This document shows, in pieces, positions 1 through 12,747 of a DNA stretch of 64,000 nucleotides. Both the position numbers and the translations under genes were made by a program. The notes beneath the pieces are model-generated. The model was given only the letters and a program-made list of their open reading frames with translations. It did no database searches and was not told where the DNA came from. This DNA is from Trematomus loennbergii (Eukaryota; Chordata; Actinopteri; Perciformes; Nototheniidae): positions 10,004,954 through 10,068,953 of the forward strand of contig JAAOOA010000060.1 in assembly GCA_012861695.1 (NCBI GenBank), written 5' to 3'. Position 1 is the stretch's first letter. The number at the start of each line of letters is the position of its first letter.

Positions 1-1833
1 GTATTATGTCTCTATACCATTCAGTGCTTTAAAAAGTAGTGTTTTTAAGTCAATACTTGACACAGAGAAGGCCAGTGTTATATCTGCCAACTTGAGTGAT
101 GTATAAATGACTTGAATCTCTTGTTTTTCATAAAAGTGTTAATGAATACGACATGGAATCCAATCTTTTAAATTCCTAATTGGGCGACGTTGTACAATCA
201 GGTAAGTGTCGTATTTTTTGCAATGCTACCTCAGTCTGAACAAACTTTTTAATTTAAGACAATTTAAATGACTGACCATTGTGGTCTTTCCTAGCTGCGT
301 AAACTTTTCTCATTCAGAGTCTGTTCTTCATGCTCTATGTTAGTGGATCAGCTTTACATTGTTTGTTATTTATCAGGTCAAATTGCTGAGCTTTAATTGT
401 CTTTGAATTTCAATGTGCTTCCCTAATACGGGTGTGTGCCCCTGTGTTACGAGGTGTGTACACTTAAATTACCTCGAGAAAATAATGCAGTGTATCATAG
501 GTTAATAGAGCTAGTAATATGTTTATGCAAAATTGCTGTGGCCTTCGGTATAAGACTCTTTTTGTCTGTGTGCCTTTGCATAATTGCTGTGTATGAATTT
601 AGTGAAGGTTTAGATGGACTTATCTGGCGCTGACTCATCTGTATTCATCCGGTGAGGCTGCTGCTAACGTGCTAAAAGTTCTGTTGACGGTCGCTAAAGG
701 ACTGTGTGTCTACACCTGATTGTCTGATAAAGACGAGCTGAGAAACCCGAAGCCATTTATCAGCGTTATACGTCAGTGTCAGTCCATACGGCAAACTAAA
801 CACACATCATCCCCCCATGATGAAGCAATTATCCAAAACAATGATAAGCAGTGATGAAACGGCTCTTCCAACCACTGCGTGTTCTGTCTCGAGCCTTTGA
901 TGTCGCCCAACTCCGGCTTCATTTCCCTACCAGGCAATGGCTCCACAAATGAGCCACTATCACTATCTCTGCTCAAAGTACAAACACATTCGCACAAACA
1001 CACAGAGAGAAACAGAAAACGCTAACACAAACACACTCCTGGAATGGAAGTCATCCAGATTACTGTGAGACAAAGCGGAGACAGAGGCACGGGGAATGAT
1101 CGCTTGTACATCAAAGCCAGCTTAGTCGATAGTGATCTTAGCTCGTGGCTGCATGGAAATTTGCAACGCGACACATCACTCTGAGGGGGCCCGCGTGATA
1201 CTGATATTTGTGTGTGAAATATGTCATCCAGAAGTCCATCCATCCATCTATCCACTTTACCATCTTATATCTTGTGAAGGACTCTGTCAATGAGTTGTGT
1301 GTGTACGTGTGTGTGTTCTCTAATGATTCCCCATGGTGAGCAGGCCTGGGGCAGATGTGAGACGCCAGATGTTATCCTTTATTTCTTCTTCCTCCTTTGC
1401 ATCCCCCTGCTTCCTCCTGACAGACGTACAAATATGCATATTGAGCTCATAAAATGGAAGCTCAAGGAATATGTTCCCAAAAAGTAGCTCCAAGCCAAAT
1501 TAATTAATAATCGACCTTTGGTGGAAGGTAACACAAGACACATTGACTGGTGAAGACAGCTAATTTTCTTAAAATACATGCAAGTGTATTTTAAGAAAAC
1601 TGTATATATGGTGGATATGGAGATTGAATGGGTAGATTTAGTGGCCAAACAGGGAATCTAAGGGGAAAAAATTGCAGCCGTAATTAAAAGAATAGTTTGC
1701 TAATTGAAAAATATCCCTATTCACTTTTTCTGCTTAGAGTTATGATAGTTTCATGAGCTTGCTATGGCTGAAAATCCCTTCAATCTAAAATGGCAAAGGC
1801 CTCTTTGGTGAGCAGAGATGTTCCCATTGCCAG
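1..1833. other. Unique non-coding sequence
   Basis: AT-rich sequence with no open frame that looks conserved. The short frames have vertebrate non-coding composition and no recognisable domain. The only structure I see is a perfect hairpin at 1564-1599. No transposon ends were found. Confidence 0.6.
1564..1599. repeat. Perfect 15-bp hairpin
   Basis: Positions 1564-1578 are the exact reverse complement of 1585-1599, with a 6-base loop (TGCAAG). The arms are AT-rich (TTTTCTTAAAATACA). The stem is too short for a typical microRNA precursor, and no transposon end is visible around it. Confidence 0.85.
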
Positions 1834-2764
1834 TTAAGCCCTGAGCCTGTTTTTCAGGTTTCAGGCTCGAAAATGACATGCCCAGAACAAATGACTATAA
1901 CTTCACTTCTAAAAGGGTTAAATTAATAATCTTTTTTCTCAAAGCAAGGTTACATCTGTGAGTTGGATGTAGAAGTGTCAGAATCAATATAGATGTTTCT
2001 GTGTCAGAGTAAATTTAGATGGAACATTGTAAAAAAAGGTAAATTCTTACCTCCGCCTACAAAAAACCAATTACTTATAGTGAAAACTACCCTTGAATGA
2101 TGGGTTAGTAGACTACAAGCTTTAGGAATCCAAACTACAACATATAATAAGTACCCTGTATCAAGATTGATGCAAAACAAGTGACATTTGACCTCTTTAG
2201 AGAGATTTATAAAAATAAATAATATGAAATCTCCGTTTTTTACATAAAAATGCAATGATGGATTATCAGTAATCCTTTCAAAGTGACACAGACACATTGG
2301 ATTAACCTATGGATTAACCTTCAGCGGCGTTTTTATCATTTTAATGCCATTGAACACGACTATTGATCAGAATGTTCCGTAATTCACGTGTTGTGACGTC
2401 TGTGTTTGCTTCCCCTGACACGAATTCTGATCGCTCAGTGATGATACTTATACCTATAGAATCTGTGGAATCTCACTTTAATTTAATATCTTGTTTTTGC
2501 AATTACGATAAGTAATAAGGGTATTTTTACCTTGAGTTCTGTGGTAAGTGTGTTAGCATTTTTTCGCTCAGGGCTCATTTAGACGCTTCTTGTGACACTT
2601 GTGTTTTGTTTCGGTAAAAATGGTTCGTATTGTCAGTTAGCTGAGTTTCTTCCCGTTAAATGGGTATGACACATTAATAGGTTTTTAAATATTAAGAAGC
2701 CCTGAGACACAGTTTCGTGAAAAAACACCCCACTGCCCCCTGTACAGGGGGCTCTAGGGCTTAA
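1834..2764. mobile_element. TTAA-flanked non-autonomous DNA element, copy A1
   Basis: TTAA at 1834-1837 and 2761-2764 bounds about 923 bp. Both ends read TTAAGCCCT followed by a hairpin: GAGCCTG/CAGGCTC at 1843-1868 on the left and an 18-bp palindrome at 2735-2752 on the right. The body matches copies at 30548-31691 (same orientation after inversion) and 60598-63023. TTAA targets and short inverted ends fit piggyBac or Kolobok transposons. No transposase frame remains. A1 lacks part of the middle that A2 and A3 have, so it is an internally deleted version. Confidence 0.75.
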
Positions 2765-3412
2765 CAGAATGGACATCACATCAAGAAGAGAATATCACAA
2801 AATGGGAAATGTAGGCGGAGACAGCATTACCTGCCAAATGCAGCACACTCTAAAAGCAGTCAAAACATGCCAAAATTATCATGAGGTATATTCAGGCCTT
2901 AAAGGGGACCTATCATGCAAAATGCACTTTTTATGTCTTTTATACATAGATATGTGTCCCCGGTGTGTCAGGGAACCCTCTCTCTTTTCCTCCGTACCCA
3001 AATCTCTAAGAACGGGGCTACAACGGAGCTGATCCAGATTTGCGGCCGATATGACGTAATATCGGCGGCGGACCCACAGCACTATCAGAAAGTTGCTATC
3101 AGAAACAATGCCCAACTGTTTTGGACGTAATATAGTCGGTGTTTACATTAGCATCGCTAACACTCAGAGCTAACCTGTACTGCAGAGAGCATGTGTGTGA
3201 AGAAGCAGGAAATAAAAAGGAACTCACCTTGTGGTATAACCGGCAAAAGTGAAAGCCTTTGAGCTCCATACTGTTTCAGAAATAATCCTTGATCTAATAA
3301 CCCTTGCGTTTCATCACCGCAGCATTTTAGACAGTATCTGCCAGGTCCCGCATGAGCCGGAATAAGCTCCGCCCCCTCTTATTTTTATTTGTTTTCAGTT
3401 TAAAAAAAAAAG

Positions 3413-3492
3413 AAGCTTTATTTTGCCTTTATTTATACAGGTGAAAATCTCATTGAGACACATGGTCTCATTCTCGAGAGAGACCTGTTTAT
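3413..3492 (-). repeat. LINE 3'-end-like fragment
   Basis: The sequence around TTTATTTATACAGGTGAAAA, followed by CTCATTGAGACACATGGTCT and ending in GAGAGACCTG, resembles a tail common in teleost non-LTR retrotransposons. It lies after an A-rich run at 3402-3411. No coding sequence is attached. Family assignment is from memory of the motif only. Confidence 0.4.
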
Positions 3493-3562
3493 AACCAGAA
3501 TCAGCACTTTTGGAGCTCCAACAAGCCGTTTAGGACAGAGAGTGAATACACATACTATACAG

Positions 3563-5258
3563 CAGGGGTATTCAACTAAAATTCAACGAGGTCCAGTTAG
3601 AGAAAATGTCCCCATGCAAAGGTCCGGAACATCAAAATATCTAACTTGCTTTATGAATTAGTGTGATATATATTGAAGTAGCCTGTAGCTGTATCAACGT
3701 CTGCATGTAATCAACAACTGACTGCCAATCAGATAAAGAAAGTACAATTCAAAAACAACAATATTTATTGTCAATCAACATTGAACTATACAGATATACA
3801 GTAAATACTGTGGACATGTGTAATGTTCCTCTCGGGCTGCATTTAAAAATAAAATAGAGAAATAAATAAAATAGCTTTGTTAACCGTTTCACATCATGAC
3901 TTAACAGTTTCAGACGATTATAGAACATATCAGTCTTTACACATCATAACAATTGAACAGTTTTAAAGTTTCTCTTTCTTTCCCTCTTATATTGCAGTCC
4001 CTCACTCACTTTTCTTTAATTCAGTGCGAGAATTGAGCTTGAGCTTGTCCTGCCAGGAGTTTAAATCTGGGCTGAAATGGTGTCAGGGCCATTCTCATAC
4101 ACACATGCAGGTGCTCATTGGTTAGCCTCGGTTAGCCTGCCCTGGAACCATATTTAGTTGTTTTTTTGTGACCTCAGTTCTGACTTGAGAGGGAATGTTT
4201 GGTCAAACACTTTGTGTTTTGTCTCATAGTGGCGTTTTGGCACTTTTAATCAGGGTTGGGAGGGTTACTTTGTAAATGTAATCGGTTACTGAATACATGG
4301 CTCTGAAAGTAATCCGAATACAGTTAGAGTTACGTGTCTTAAAAAAGTAACGTATTCAGATTACTTTTAGAATACTTTTGGAATACTTTATTTTTCCATA
4401 ACAGATGGGTATGTTTTGGTGAACAGGAGACACTTATTTTACTGTTTTAATGGCTTATCAAGAGCACAACTCAAACACAACATCTTTGGGTCATTCTGGA
4501 CAGCTCCCTCTCATCTGCACCCCACATAAAAAACATCACCAGGACTGCATTATTTGTACTCTCTTAAACCTTTCCTTAGAATATGTTATGAATTGTCAGG
4601 TGTCCTTGGGTGCTTTGAAAGGCGCCCCTAAATAGAATGAATTAATATTATTATTTATTATCTGAAACGACGTAATAACTTTTAAAACTGTTTCCAGTCA
4701 CTTGCCCCATGCATTCAGCAGCAGCAGGCCATTCACTTTGATTTGATCCCGTTATGAAATGTCATCATTTCGACAATAAAGAAATGCTACATAAACGTTA
4801 TCTTGCACATTTTATCGAACCATCTCCGTTTCTATATATTTTAAAAGAGATCTCTCTCTCTGATCTGCGTGCGGGGGCGGGGCCTCACAGACATGCTGCA
4901 GCGCTGTGCAGTGTGCACACAGTTCTGCTGGTAATGAATATTACATTTTATGAGGAAACTTTTCCACCAATAATTCCAAAAAGTATTCCAAAATGTATTC
5001 ACATTCACCGCTTCTCTCCCTGTATCGCTAATTATTCTCTTCACTCACTTTCCTCTCCGCTCTCTCTCGTTTCTTCTTCTGTGTTTCTCTCCCTGTATCG
5101 CTCACTCGTCTCTTTCGCCCCCTGTCGGCGGCGGTTAAAATAGAATCGCCCCGTCAAAATTGAAATCCCCTATTAATGTATTGATTATAGGTCCGGGTCC
5201 GTATAGGTCGGCGTCTGGGTCCGGATCCGGACCGCGGTCCGCCTGTTGCCGACCCCTG
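3563..5258. mobile_element. hAT-type DNA transposon, non-autonomous
   Basis: The left end is CAGGGGTATTCAACT and the right end is GTTGCCGACCCCTG. They are flanked by an exact 8-bp duplication CTATACAG at 3555-3562 and 5259-5266. The 8-bp duplication and CAGGGG/CCCCTG ends are hAT hallmarks. The 1,696-bp body has no transposase reading frame. It carries a GGTCCGG-rich right subterminal region (5190-5240) and an internal GGGTTGGGAGGGTTACTTTG repeat at 4253. A second copy of the left end starts near 63539. Confidence 0.88.
4252..4400. repeat. Dispersed repeat fragment of the TTGGG-GTTACTTT type
   Basis: CAGGGTTGGGAGGGTTACTT, followed by GTAATC/GTATTC-rich sequence, resembles a widespread fish DNA-repeat terminus. 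A related start, AGTGTTGGGGTAACAC, is at 54772. It sits inside the hAT element, so it is either part of that element or nested in it. I could not find the matching far end. Confidence 0.4.
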
Positions 5259-5378
5259 CTATACAGAGATGCTGTATGAGAAATGTGATTTGGAAAATTG
5301 CACAATGTAAATCTATTCTAGTAGACCTCAACAATGGAATTATGATCAGTAGAAATGGACATGACATGGGACCTTTAA

Positions 5379-6784
5379 GACATGGATGTATGAACATAAA
5401 TGGAAACAGCATTGGAGAGGGGGCCCCCATTCATTCATATGAAGGTTGCTCAGTGTTGCATGAAGCCAATGGTGGCCTGACTCTCGGATCAGGGCCCATA
5501 GAGCATGCGCACTTGCATTTCCCTTAAGCCCCGCCTTCTTCCTGCTGCTTAACGGACGGTCTCGGCGGAGAAAACAACTGTGTATTCAGCTTGAAGCTCA
5601 TTCTACAACTTTGAGAACCTAATGATTAAAGTGTTTGTACTGGGTAGTTGATTTAGATAGAAAAAAGTATCTAATGTCTAAAAAATTATTTTCTCTCTTT
5701 TTCAAATTGGAAAAAGTTTTTGCCCAAATGTTGTCGCCGATTGATACAAAAGGTATAGTATTATCGTTTGGCCACCTCGGATATTTGCTTCTAAGGCGGC
5801 TCACTTCCTGATAGCTTTCCTCAAATAAATGTTTGGGCCAGTTATACAAATACAGACTTTTGTCAGAGTGCATGGAATTAATGCAGCAGATCCGAATGGG
5901 TAACATGACAATAAAAGCCCAAAAAAAACGCTGACGATTGTTCACTGAAGGAAAGATACAGGCTGTAGCTACTTCACAATTTAGAATGAATTTTACCTTG
6001 AGAGAAGAGAAAGGTTTGGCTACATTAAGGAGAGGAGAGTAGAGTATCAGAATGCACATGAGCTTTTAGAATGAGCCCATGGCGGAGGAGGAGGAGAGGT
6101 GGAAGCAACAAAAAAAATCTTCCTCAAGGATAAAGAAATCAAGAAGAGAACGGTTTGCTTTCAGAAATATGAAAGGCACTCCCTCATCTGCTCTTGAATA
6201 AAACCCAAGGTTCCTGTAAAAGGTTGAAGTGAAAGGAAGAGGAAAAACATATGCGTTTTGATGAGCTTGTATTGATAAAAGTGCCTTTTTAAATGTGGAA
6301 CATGAACTACTCGCAGCAAAATCTGTGACACATTTACAAACGATCAAACCAGTCCCACATATGAGACGATTTAATGTGATTTTTTAAATATTAAATAACA
6401 GAAAGCTAAAGCATATTGATTGTAGAGAGGCAAAGGCAAGCCGGGAGATTTATTAAGTTGTCAAGTTTGGTGAAGATAGAGTCAGGAAAATAAACAAAAT
6501 GTACCAATTGATGGAATTCAGGGGGGAATACAGAAGAAAGGGCAACACAGGAGAAAAGTAGTGGTTAAAAGGAAGTGAGAGTAATTGCAAGTTTATAGGC
6601 CTTGAGAGAAAGTTAAATACAATATTTCATTGAGTGTTTTCGAGAGACAGGGTTAGAAGAGTTACTATAAAAATATTTTCTGTTACAATTACTAGTTAGC
6701 CTGCTGAGGGAGAATACTACATACGGAAAATGAAGGATAGTCTATTCAGAGGAAGACTTGCTTATTTTTCTAAAGTTAGAGCAG
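5379..6784. other. Unique or weakly repetitive non-coding sequence
   Basis: 5380-5560 includes a GGAGAGGGGGCCCCCATTCA stretch and a GC-rich patch near 5530 that look like an old repeat fragment. From 5600 on the sequence is AT-rich with no conserved frame. The 146-codon minus frame at 5619-6059 has no recognisable domain and low-complexity composition, so I do not call it. Confidence 0.5.
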
Positions 6785-7216
6785 CATATGGTGGCCCACA
6801 GGTGCAAACGCGCAAACGCGCTACAACGGCATAAAACACTTCCATTAAGAGAAACTCACTGCTGCTTCAAGCCAATACAATGTATATTTCAGGTATGCTT
6901 CCAGTGACAGTTGGCCAACTCTATGATCAATGGTCAATGTCCCAGCTGTGTGCATCACTTTATAGTGTGCCATTGTCTCCGTTGTGTTTTGAGCTTCTTG
7001 CAGTGATATATTTATGCAGTTTTACTAAAGGATGCAAATCTTTCGTCTCGTTAGTGAATGTTTTCTAAATGCTGCGCATTTAATGTTTCTTAATTTGCAT
7101 GTGTTTTGGCACATTTGTGTTTCTATATTCGCATGGTTTTTGGAACTGTAGCGTGTTTCCCCTAATTGAAATGTTTTGGGCCGTTGTAGCATGTTTGCAC
7201 CTGTCGGCCTCATATG
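6785..7216. mobile_element. MITE with about 70-bp inverted termini
   Basis: CATATG followed by an ACAGGTGCAAAC-containing end at 6785-6812 is mirrored by GTTTGCACCTGT with CATATG at 7193-7216. Similarity continues inward through CTACAACGGC (6821) and GCCGTTGTAG (7180). The left arm carries an extra CGCAAACG duplication. About 430 bp in total, non-coding. Superfamily unknown; CATATG may be part of the terminus or of a target duplication. Confidence 0.7.
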
Positions 7217-7704
7217 TATGTTTGTTTGCAAGGTGAATGTTAACTATGGGCCAATAAACCTCTAACAACTGTACGCCCGAGGTAACAACCTGTACGTGAG
7301 TGTGTATGCGTTTGACTGAAAAGACAGAGCGAGGTCAAAGAGAGAGCTGTGACACTGTGAAGGATGATTTTCACACAATGCACATTATTCAGTGTTGTTG
7401 TTTCTGCCTCTGAACCTTGGGAGTTCTCTCGCGCTGCTATGTATAGATCGTGGTGTGTAAGTGCGTTTGTGACAAGGGTGGCAAAAGCTCCATCTCCATT
7501 CATTGGCAGCATTCTTTCAAAGTGCGCCGTGTATCCTTTAGAGTCCCTGAAGGCCAGAATGTGCCTCCTTCACTTCCTCTCTGTGCTTCTTTCGGTGCTT
7601 AACCAACTTACCTCAATCAAATAACAACACACTAAAATATCACTGCTTTGCTGTTTCTCATATTGACTGTGCTGCAACACCTCCTTTCCAATAGATGCAC
7701 GAGT
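7217..7704. other. Unique non-coding sequence
   Basis: No transposon end and no convincing coding frame. The overlapping frames on both strands at 7240-7624 have ordinary non-coding composition. Confidence 0.5.
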
Positions 7705-7881
7705 ATTATATAGCGATGTCACGGAACGTCTAACGGAAGTAAACAAAGGAGTCCAATCGAGGTGTTTCTGTGGGAGAGAAACTCCCTTTTGAGGGAGCTT
7801 TGGAATTTTAGCCGTTGCAGACCATTTACATGCACAAAGACCTACAACACACTACAGGAGCATAATAGGACCTCTTTTTAA
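7705..7881. repeat. 3' fragment of a TTAAAGAGG MITE
   Basis: AAAGGAGTCCAAT (7745), GTGGGAGAGAAAC (7769), GCAGACCATTTA (7816) and ACAACACACTACAGGA (7845), ending GGACCTCTTTTTAA (7881), match the same ordered blocks at 49680-49740 (reverse order) and 52020-52184. The left half is missing. Confidence 0.65.
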
Positions 7882-8316
7882 GAATAAACTTTCCAAACCA
7901 TGGAATAACGTCTGAGACCTCATCCCATAGACTTACATTTAGAAAGACATTTCTGTAAATCAGCTACTTTTTATTTGTTGATTAAACTTCTAAAACAAAC
8001 ACTGTACTTAAAAAAAAAATTATCCGATTCCCAAGAGCTTCCCTCTCATTTTGGTCACATTGACCCATTAAATCAAATCTAGCACACATAAACACTAACG
8101 AGTTAAATTATCAAGGCAACATGAATGGGCTATTCTAAAAAGCTAGCGTGAAATCAAGGTGGTTTGGTAGCAGCAGTTATCTTTGCATCATTATTTCCAT
8201 CACCTTTTCAATTTGATATGATTACATTACATCATTACATTTCATTTACATGTAGCAACAAACCAGAGCATTAGTTGGAAATGGTCTAAATACATTTTTA
8301 AATTTTTTTTTTTATA
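7882..8316. other. AT-rich unique sequence
   Basis: No gene or transposon terminus was seen. There is a T-rich run at 8299-8313. Confidence 0.5.
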
Positions 8317-8451
8317 ATGGCCAAGGTACCAGCGAAGCAGGTTGCCTTTAAATTGGCGCCAAAAGATGTCAAGCGGGAGCTCGTTTCACAATTTTGTATT
8401 CAGGATTCCAAACAGGCGTTTTTTATATGGTGTGTACTGTGTGTTAGCTAA
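8317..8451 (+). other. Short GC-richer open frame, possible exon
   Basis: An ATG in an AT-rich region opens a 44-codon frame beginning MAKVPAKQVAFKLAPKDV and rich in lysine. The first 33 codons are GC-richer than the flanks. A GTGTGT that could act as a splice donor follows an ATG at 8426-8429, and a GCG follows CAAACAG at 8415. I do not recognise the peptide. It could be a first coding exon, a transposon exon or chance. No promoter motif or downstream exon was identified. Confidence 0.2.
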
Positions 8452-11400
8452 CGGTGGGTTATTTACACAAGCATTGGACATATAGCAACATTATCATACA
8501 TTAAAGTCATTTTTCTGCCCATTGGACAACTCCAATATTCACTCGTTCTATCTCTTCTGCTCTTCACTAACTCTTTCTGTCCTCTTTAGCCGCTAAACCC
8601 TAATGCCCAAGAGATGTTCCTCCTTGGGTTATACAATTATCCCACATTTCTCCTGATTTATGACAAATTTTCACACAATTTTTACCTTGCATTATCACAA
8701 CCTGTTTCTGGCACGGACAGCGTGTGTTTCTTCTCAGACTCACACCTCCTCCCCCTCCGTGAGTGAGAGACATCAAGAGAAATGGAGAGCGCTAAGAAAA
8801 AAGGAATAATGATGCCAATTTCAGAAGTCCTTGAAAGTAAAAAATCCTGTTTCTTGTAGAAACTTTGAAAAGAAGGGGCAATTGCATTTCAATAATTGAG
8901 GGATTTCTAAGGGGCAAAGTTTAAATTGTTAATTGAATGAAAAACGATGAATATTAGTTTATCCGACGCATCTCTGGCAGGTCAATGTCAGATGGATTAA
9001 TTATTCAGTATTCTTTCCTGATAATTAAAAGTATTCTATGCTTGCACAATGTAGCACTCTTGTTGTTGTTTTCATTATTTAAAAGTCATCAGAGTGCAGA
9101 AAACAAACACTGTGATACTCAATGTTTGCATAGGGAACCGCCCAAGACACCTGTTTTGACTTAAAAATCATCCCTGTTTTTCGTATTTTGTTGACAATTA
9201 TTTATCCAAGACTTAATAACATGTGTACCAATATCTTTAGGGATCTGTGAAGTTTTTAAGTCCTAAGCACGGATGAAAATCTCACTAATATTATTGTACA
9301 ATAATATAATTAGTAACCCAGTAAAGATGTCGGGGTACTGACTTGCAATTTGGATCCATATGTTGTTTGTATTGGATCTATATGATATGGCGTTGTGGTT
9401 GTGCAAATGTACCAGGCTTTGTGTTTTCAGGCTGCCTGTGACCCGTGTTCTGGCCTCGAGTCCATCTCCGTTTCACTCTTGCTCTTTTGTAAATTCTTAA
9501 TGAGGAAATAAAGGGTTTGAAAAATGAGCCTTGTGATGGCATTTGGACCCACACCGCTGTCTCTGCATCTTGAAGGAAATGTTGCAGTAAATACAGCTAC
9601 ACTTAATTGCATGGCAAAAACTTGCTTTGGTCGATTGCCAAGTACTAACATCTGTCAGCTTTAAAAAGTGGTCTGGCAATCAGTGCTTTCATATATTCAC
9701 AACACATGAGATAGAACTGGGCAGATTTTCTTAAAGCTGACACTTAAAGATGTAGGAAACATTGGGGACTTCTTTTTACAAATATTCGGCTGTTACTGTT
9801 TTTTAGGGCTTCTTTTCACATAGGAGCTTTTTGTGAGCGCAAGCGTCTTTTTTCTATTGTTTTCGATGTTGCGTAAGCTATTGCATGCGGCCACCTCGAA
9901 AAGAAGAGTTGCACCCTGCGTCTTTTTTCTGAGCACTCCGCAATTGTTGTTCTGCCGCTCCAAACTGTTGAAGTTGAAATTGTTTTACTTTTCACTGTCT
10001 GTCAGACGACAACTACCATAACAAAGCCCGAAAATGTAATTAGTTTGAGCCAATTAGCCGAGTGGACACTGGATATTACTACAGGAGAGTGTTATTATTT
10101 TTATCTCCACCGTCCTTCTCGCTCTACAGCTGTCAGACTGAACGTTGACAAGCTCATTCATACAAAGTGTTGGTTGTGACAGTGAAATCAATATATAAAG
10201 TGTAGTCTGTTACGATCACAAATCCGAATTAAGGCGCAGATAAAAAAGTAAAAATGCACTCACATATTTTGCAGAAAAGTAAAAGTGAAAAAACTAGGAT
10301 TGAGGATTGTAAGTATATTTATTATCAGTATTTTTTGACAAAGACAATGATAATATATACAATGATAGTTTTTATATTTCTACATGTATTGTTTATTTTG
10401 GCAGAGTATGGTTTCATAATTTTATCAAGCTACATATAAAACAAATACACTGTCTTTTCTAAAGAATATGACCTTATATATATCATTATTTTTTTAATTG
10501 TCAACTTTCCGCTGCTGGATCAGCCTCACAAGTGGGGGAGCACCTGTGGGAGTCTGCCTGGGGGAAGTGGCGGGGGCGGGTGTGGTGCATCTGTCTGGGC
10601 TGGCATGCAGCTGTAGCTGGCATGCTGCTGCAGTCGCAGCTGCAGGTAATTGGGTCGTCAGTACTAATGTCTATTTATCTCTCCTGCGGTGAGGCTGGCG
10701 CAGCTCCCTGCTGCTGTCTTCACGCACTGGCAGAATATTCTCTGGACCAGACAGCATCACGGCGCACCATTCCCCTCAACCTTCATTACATACAGGACAG
10801 CAACATTCTCCAGCTGTAGATCCTGGACTGCATACATGTGCCTTATGAGGACCATCTGTCTGTATTTTGACTAGCCTGTCTATTTGCCTCACCCCACTGA
10901 TTAGTTTGCCGGGCAGCCAGACATTTCCATCTATGCTGACAGAGCATATACTGTAAAGGTTTCTTTTTTAAACTGGAATGAAACTGCATGATTCTCTTTT
11001 TTCCTGCTACAGCAAAGATGTGCTTCAAAATTAACACATCCTGTGCTTTTTTACCTTCGCCAAGGAATACAAATAGTTTTTGGCTCGGTATGTTTGTGCG
11101 TCTGTCGGTAGAATTTTAGAAATAGTAGTGAAATGGGACAAGGAAGAACCCATGACATTTTGGAGCCAATCACGGGTGGATACACAAATTATGTTTCACC
11201 TTTTATTAACATTGGGAGATAGGACATTGCTGGCTGCATCAATGGGGAAAGAATTGGCCAAATTAGTTCCCAACTGTGAAAATTCACATAAGGGCCAACT
11301 CAAGTCGAAAAAACGATTTGGAAACAGCTGTCAAAATGCTGTTTAAACACTCTACAAATGTAAATGAAATACAACCATGTTGTTTTTGCATTGTTGTTTG

Positions 11401-12492
11401 AATGGTATTTTAAAAAATAAGTTTCCGATTTGGGAAATGGTACCATCCGAGGAACCCCTGACTGCACCATTGGCCTTGACATTGATCTGCATTTTCTGTG
11501 TGCCATTCTGGTTTGTTTGTTTTGTTTTCTTGGCGGATTTCTCCTACCATTGTGCATATAGCAGTCAACTGCAGTTACATTAACCCTTGTTTGATAATTG
11601 TACTATTGGCTGTCAGTCACCGACAACATTACACATAAAGAGCAGACTTTCAATGACAATGCTTTCTAGCTAATGTCTCCTTTTCATTTCCAGGAATGGA
11701 CATGTTTGGTGCCACCTCGGCATACACCATTAGCAATTCACCAAAGATCCACAATAGAGGACATTCATTTGAAGGCTAGATGAATAGGCCAGCTAATTGG
11801 CTAACCATCTCTAGCACATTCAACAGCTTAAGAATTGTTCTGGCAAATGTCAACATTGATCAGTTTGGATGCTTAATGGTGTAGCCATTACTCCCTAGTG
11901 CCACTAATGGATCCACATGTATAGTTGAGGCTGAAGATTGGACACACATACACTTACCCAGTTTTCTAACTTCTGTGATACTTACATGTTCGATTCAACC
12001 CATACATTTTACATTTGGATGCTACGCACGTTGAAACAAAAAACACAACTTGATATGTTACCTTAGCCTTGTGTGCAAGTGTCAACAGGTCAACAGTTTT
12101 ACAGATGTTTCTTTTTTTATGGGGAAAATTTTTTTTTGGAAGAATAATTATTTCTTTGATTCATCATAATCTACAGCTAAACTTCAGCTACAATCACTTT
12201 ACTACTGGGGTAGATGGCAGGTTGACACATGGCATGCATTATGGCCTTTTTGCTAACCCTAACCCCCTCAAGTCACCTACAGACACTAATTTGTTTCTCT
12301 TCAATCACAGAAATATTGTGCAAGTTGTTAAATCTGGTTTTATTCATTCAAGATTTTATTGAATGAAGAATTATTTTCACTTAGAGAAAGAATAGGCAAT
12401 GTGTCCACGTGTCCCTGAAGTGGACAGCTAGAAAGATGTCTTAAAGCTTTTCTCATTAGCTTGAACATTTCCTCCACTCTGACAGGTGTGAA
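8452..12492. other. Unique non-coding block, some stretches resembling conserved elements
   Basis: 8590-9030 is unique sequence with several TAAT/ATTA homeodomain-type cores (TTAATTATTCAG near 8997) and no repeat signature, as seen in vertebrate conserved non-coding elements. This is inference from composition. 9290-9305 is a perfect 16-bp palindrome (ATTATTGTACAATAAT). 10500-10850 is a GC-rich patch described separately. The remainder shows nothing recognisable. Confidence 0.45.
10500..10850. other. GC-rich patch in AT-rich surroundings
   Basis: The patch contains GTGGCGGGGGCGGGTGTGG, several CAGCTG or GCTGCAG E-box-like motifs (10606, 10638) and GCAGCTGCAGGTAATT at 10637, which could be a splice donor. 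Open frames cross it, but none has a familiar sequence. It may be a regulatory element, an untranslated exon or an old repeat. Confidence 0.3.
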
Positions 12493-12553
12493 GGTGTGTG
12501 TGTGCGTTTGTGTGTGAATGTGTGTGTGTGCGGTTGTGTGTGAGAGAGAGCCT
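12493..12553. repeat. Imperfect GT microsatellite
   Basis: Runs of TGTGTGTG broken by TGCG and AATG, ending in GAGAGAGAG. The open frames across it on both strands are products of the repeat. Confidence 0.85.
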
Positions 12554-12747
12554 TCTTCTCCCTTTCTGGCAGCTATTGATTGAGTCTGTAGGGCTGAGAA
12601 ACAAAATATCACACAGCAACCAATCTCAGTTTGGATTGTGTCATATCTCTTCCTCTCTCTCGCTCCTGCCTACAGTTCTAGTCTAAATTCCCTTCACTCA
12701 AACAGACAGATCCTCAAGGTGGAAGAAACTCCACAAACATCCCTAGC
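12554..12747. other. Unique non-coding sequence
   Basis: Short spacer between the GT tract and family B copy 1. Nothing recognisable. Confidence 0.5.

Larger units (their letters stand above)
2899..5378. mobile_element. TTAA-ended MITE interrupted by a hAT element
   Basis: The left end TTAAAGGGGACC (2899) and the right end, which read inward is TTAAAGGTCCCATG (ends 5378), form imperfect inverted termini at TTAA sites. The left third matches 55105-55520. The right part (3513-3562 continuing at 5267) matches 48142-48310 in reverse. The element is broken at 3562/5267 by the hAT at 3563-5258, so it predates that insertion. No coding capacity is visible. Confidence 0.7.

Noticed and set aside
4754..5143. 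129-codon plus frame
   Set aside because: It lies wholly inside the hAT element and ends in a pyrimidine-rich Ser/Leu stretch, with no transposase motif.
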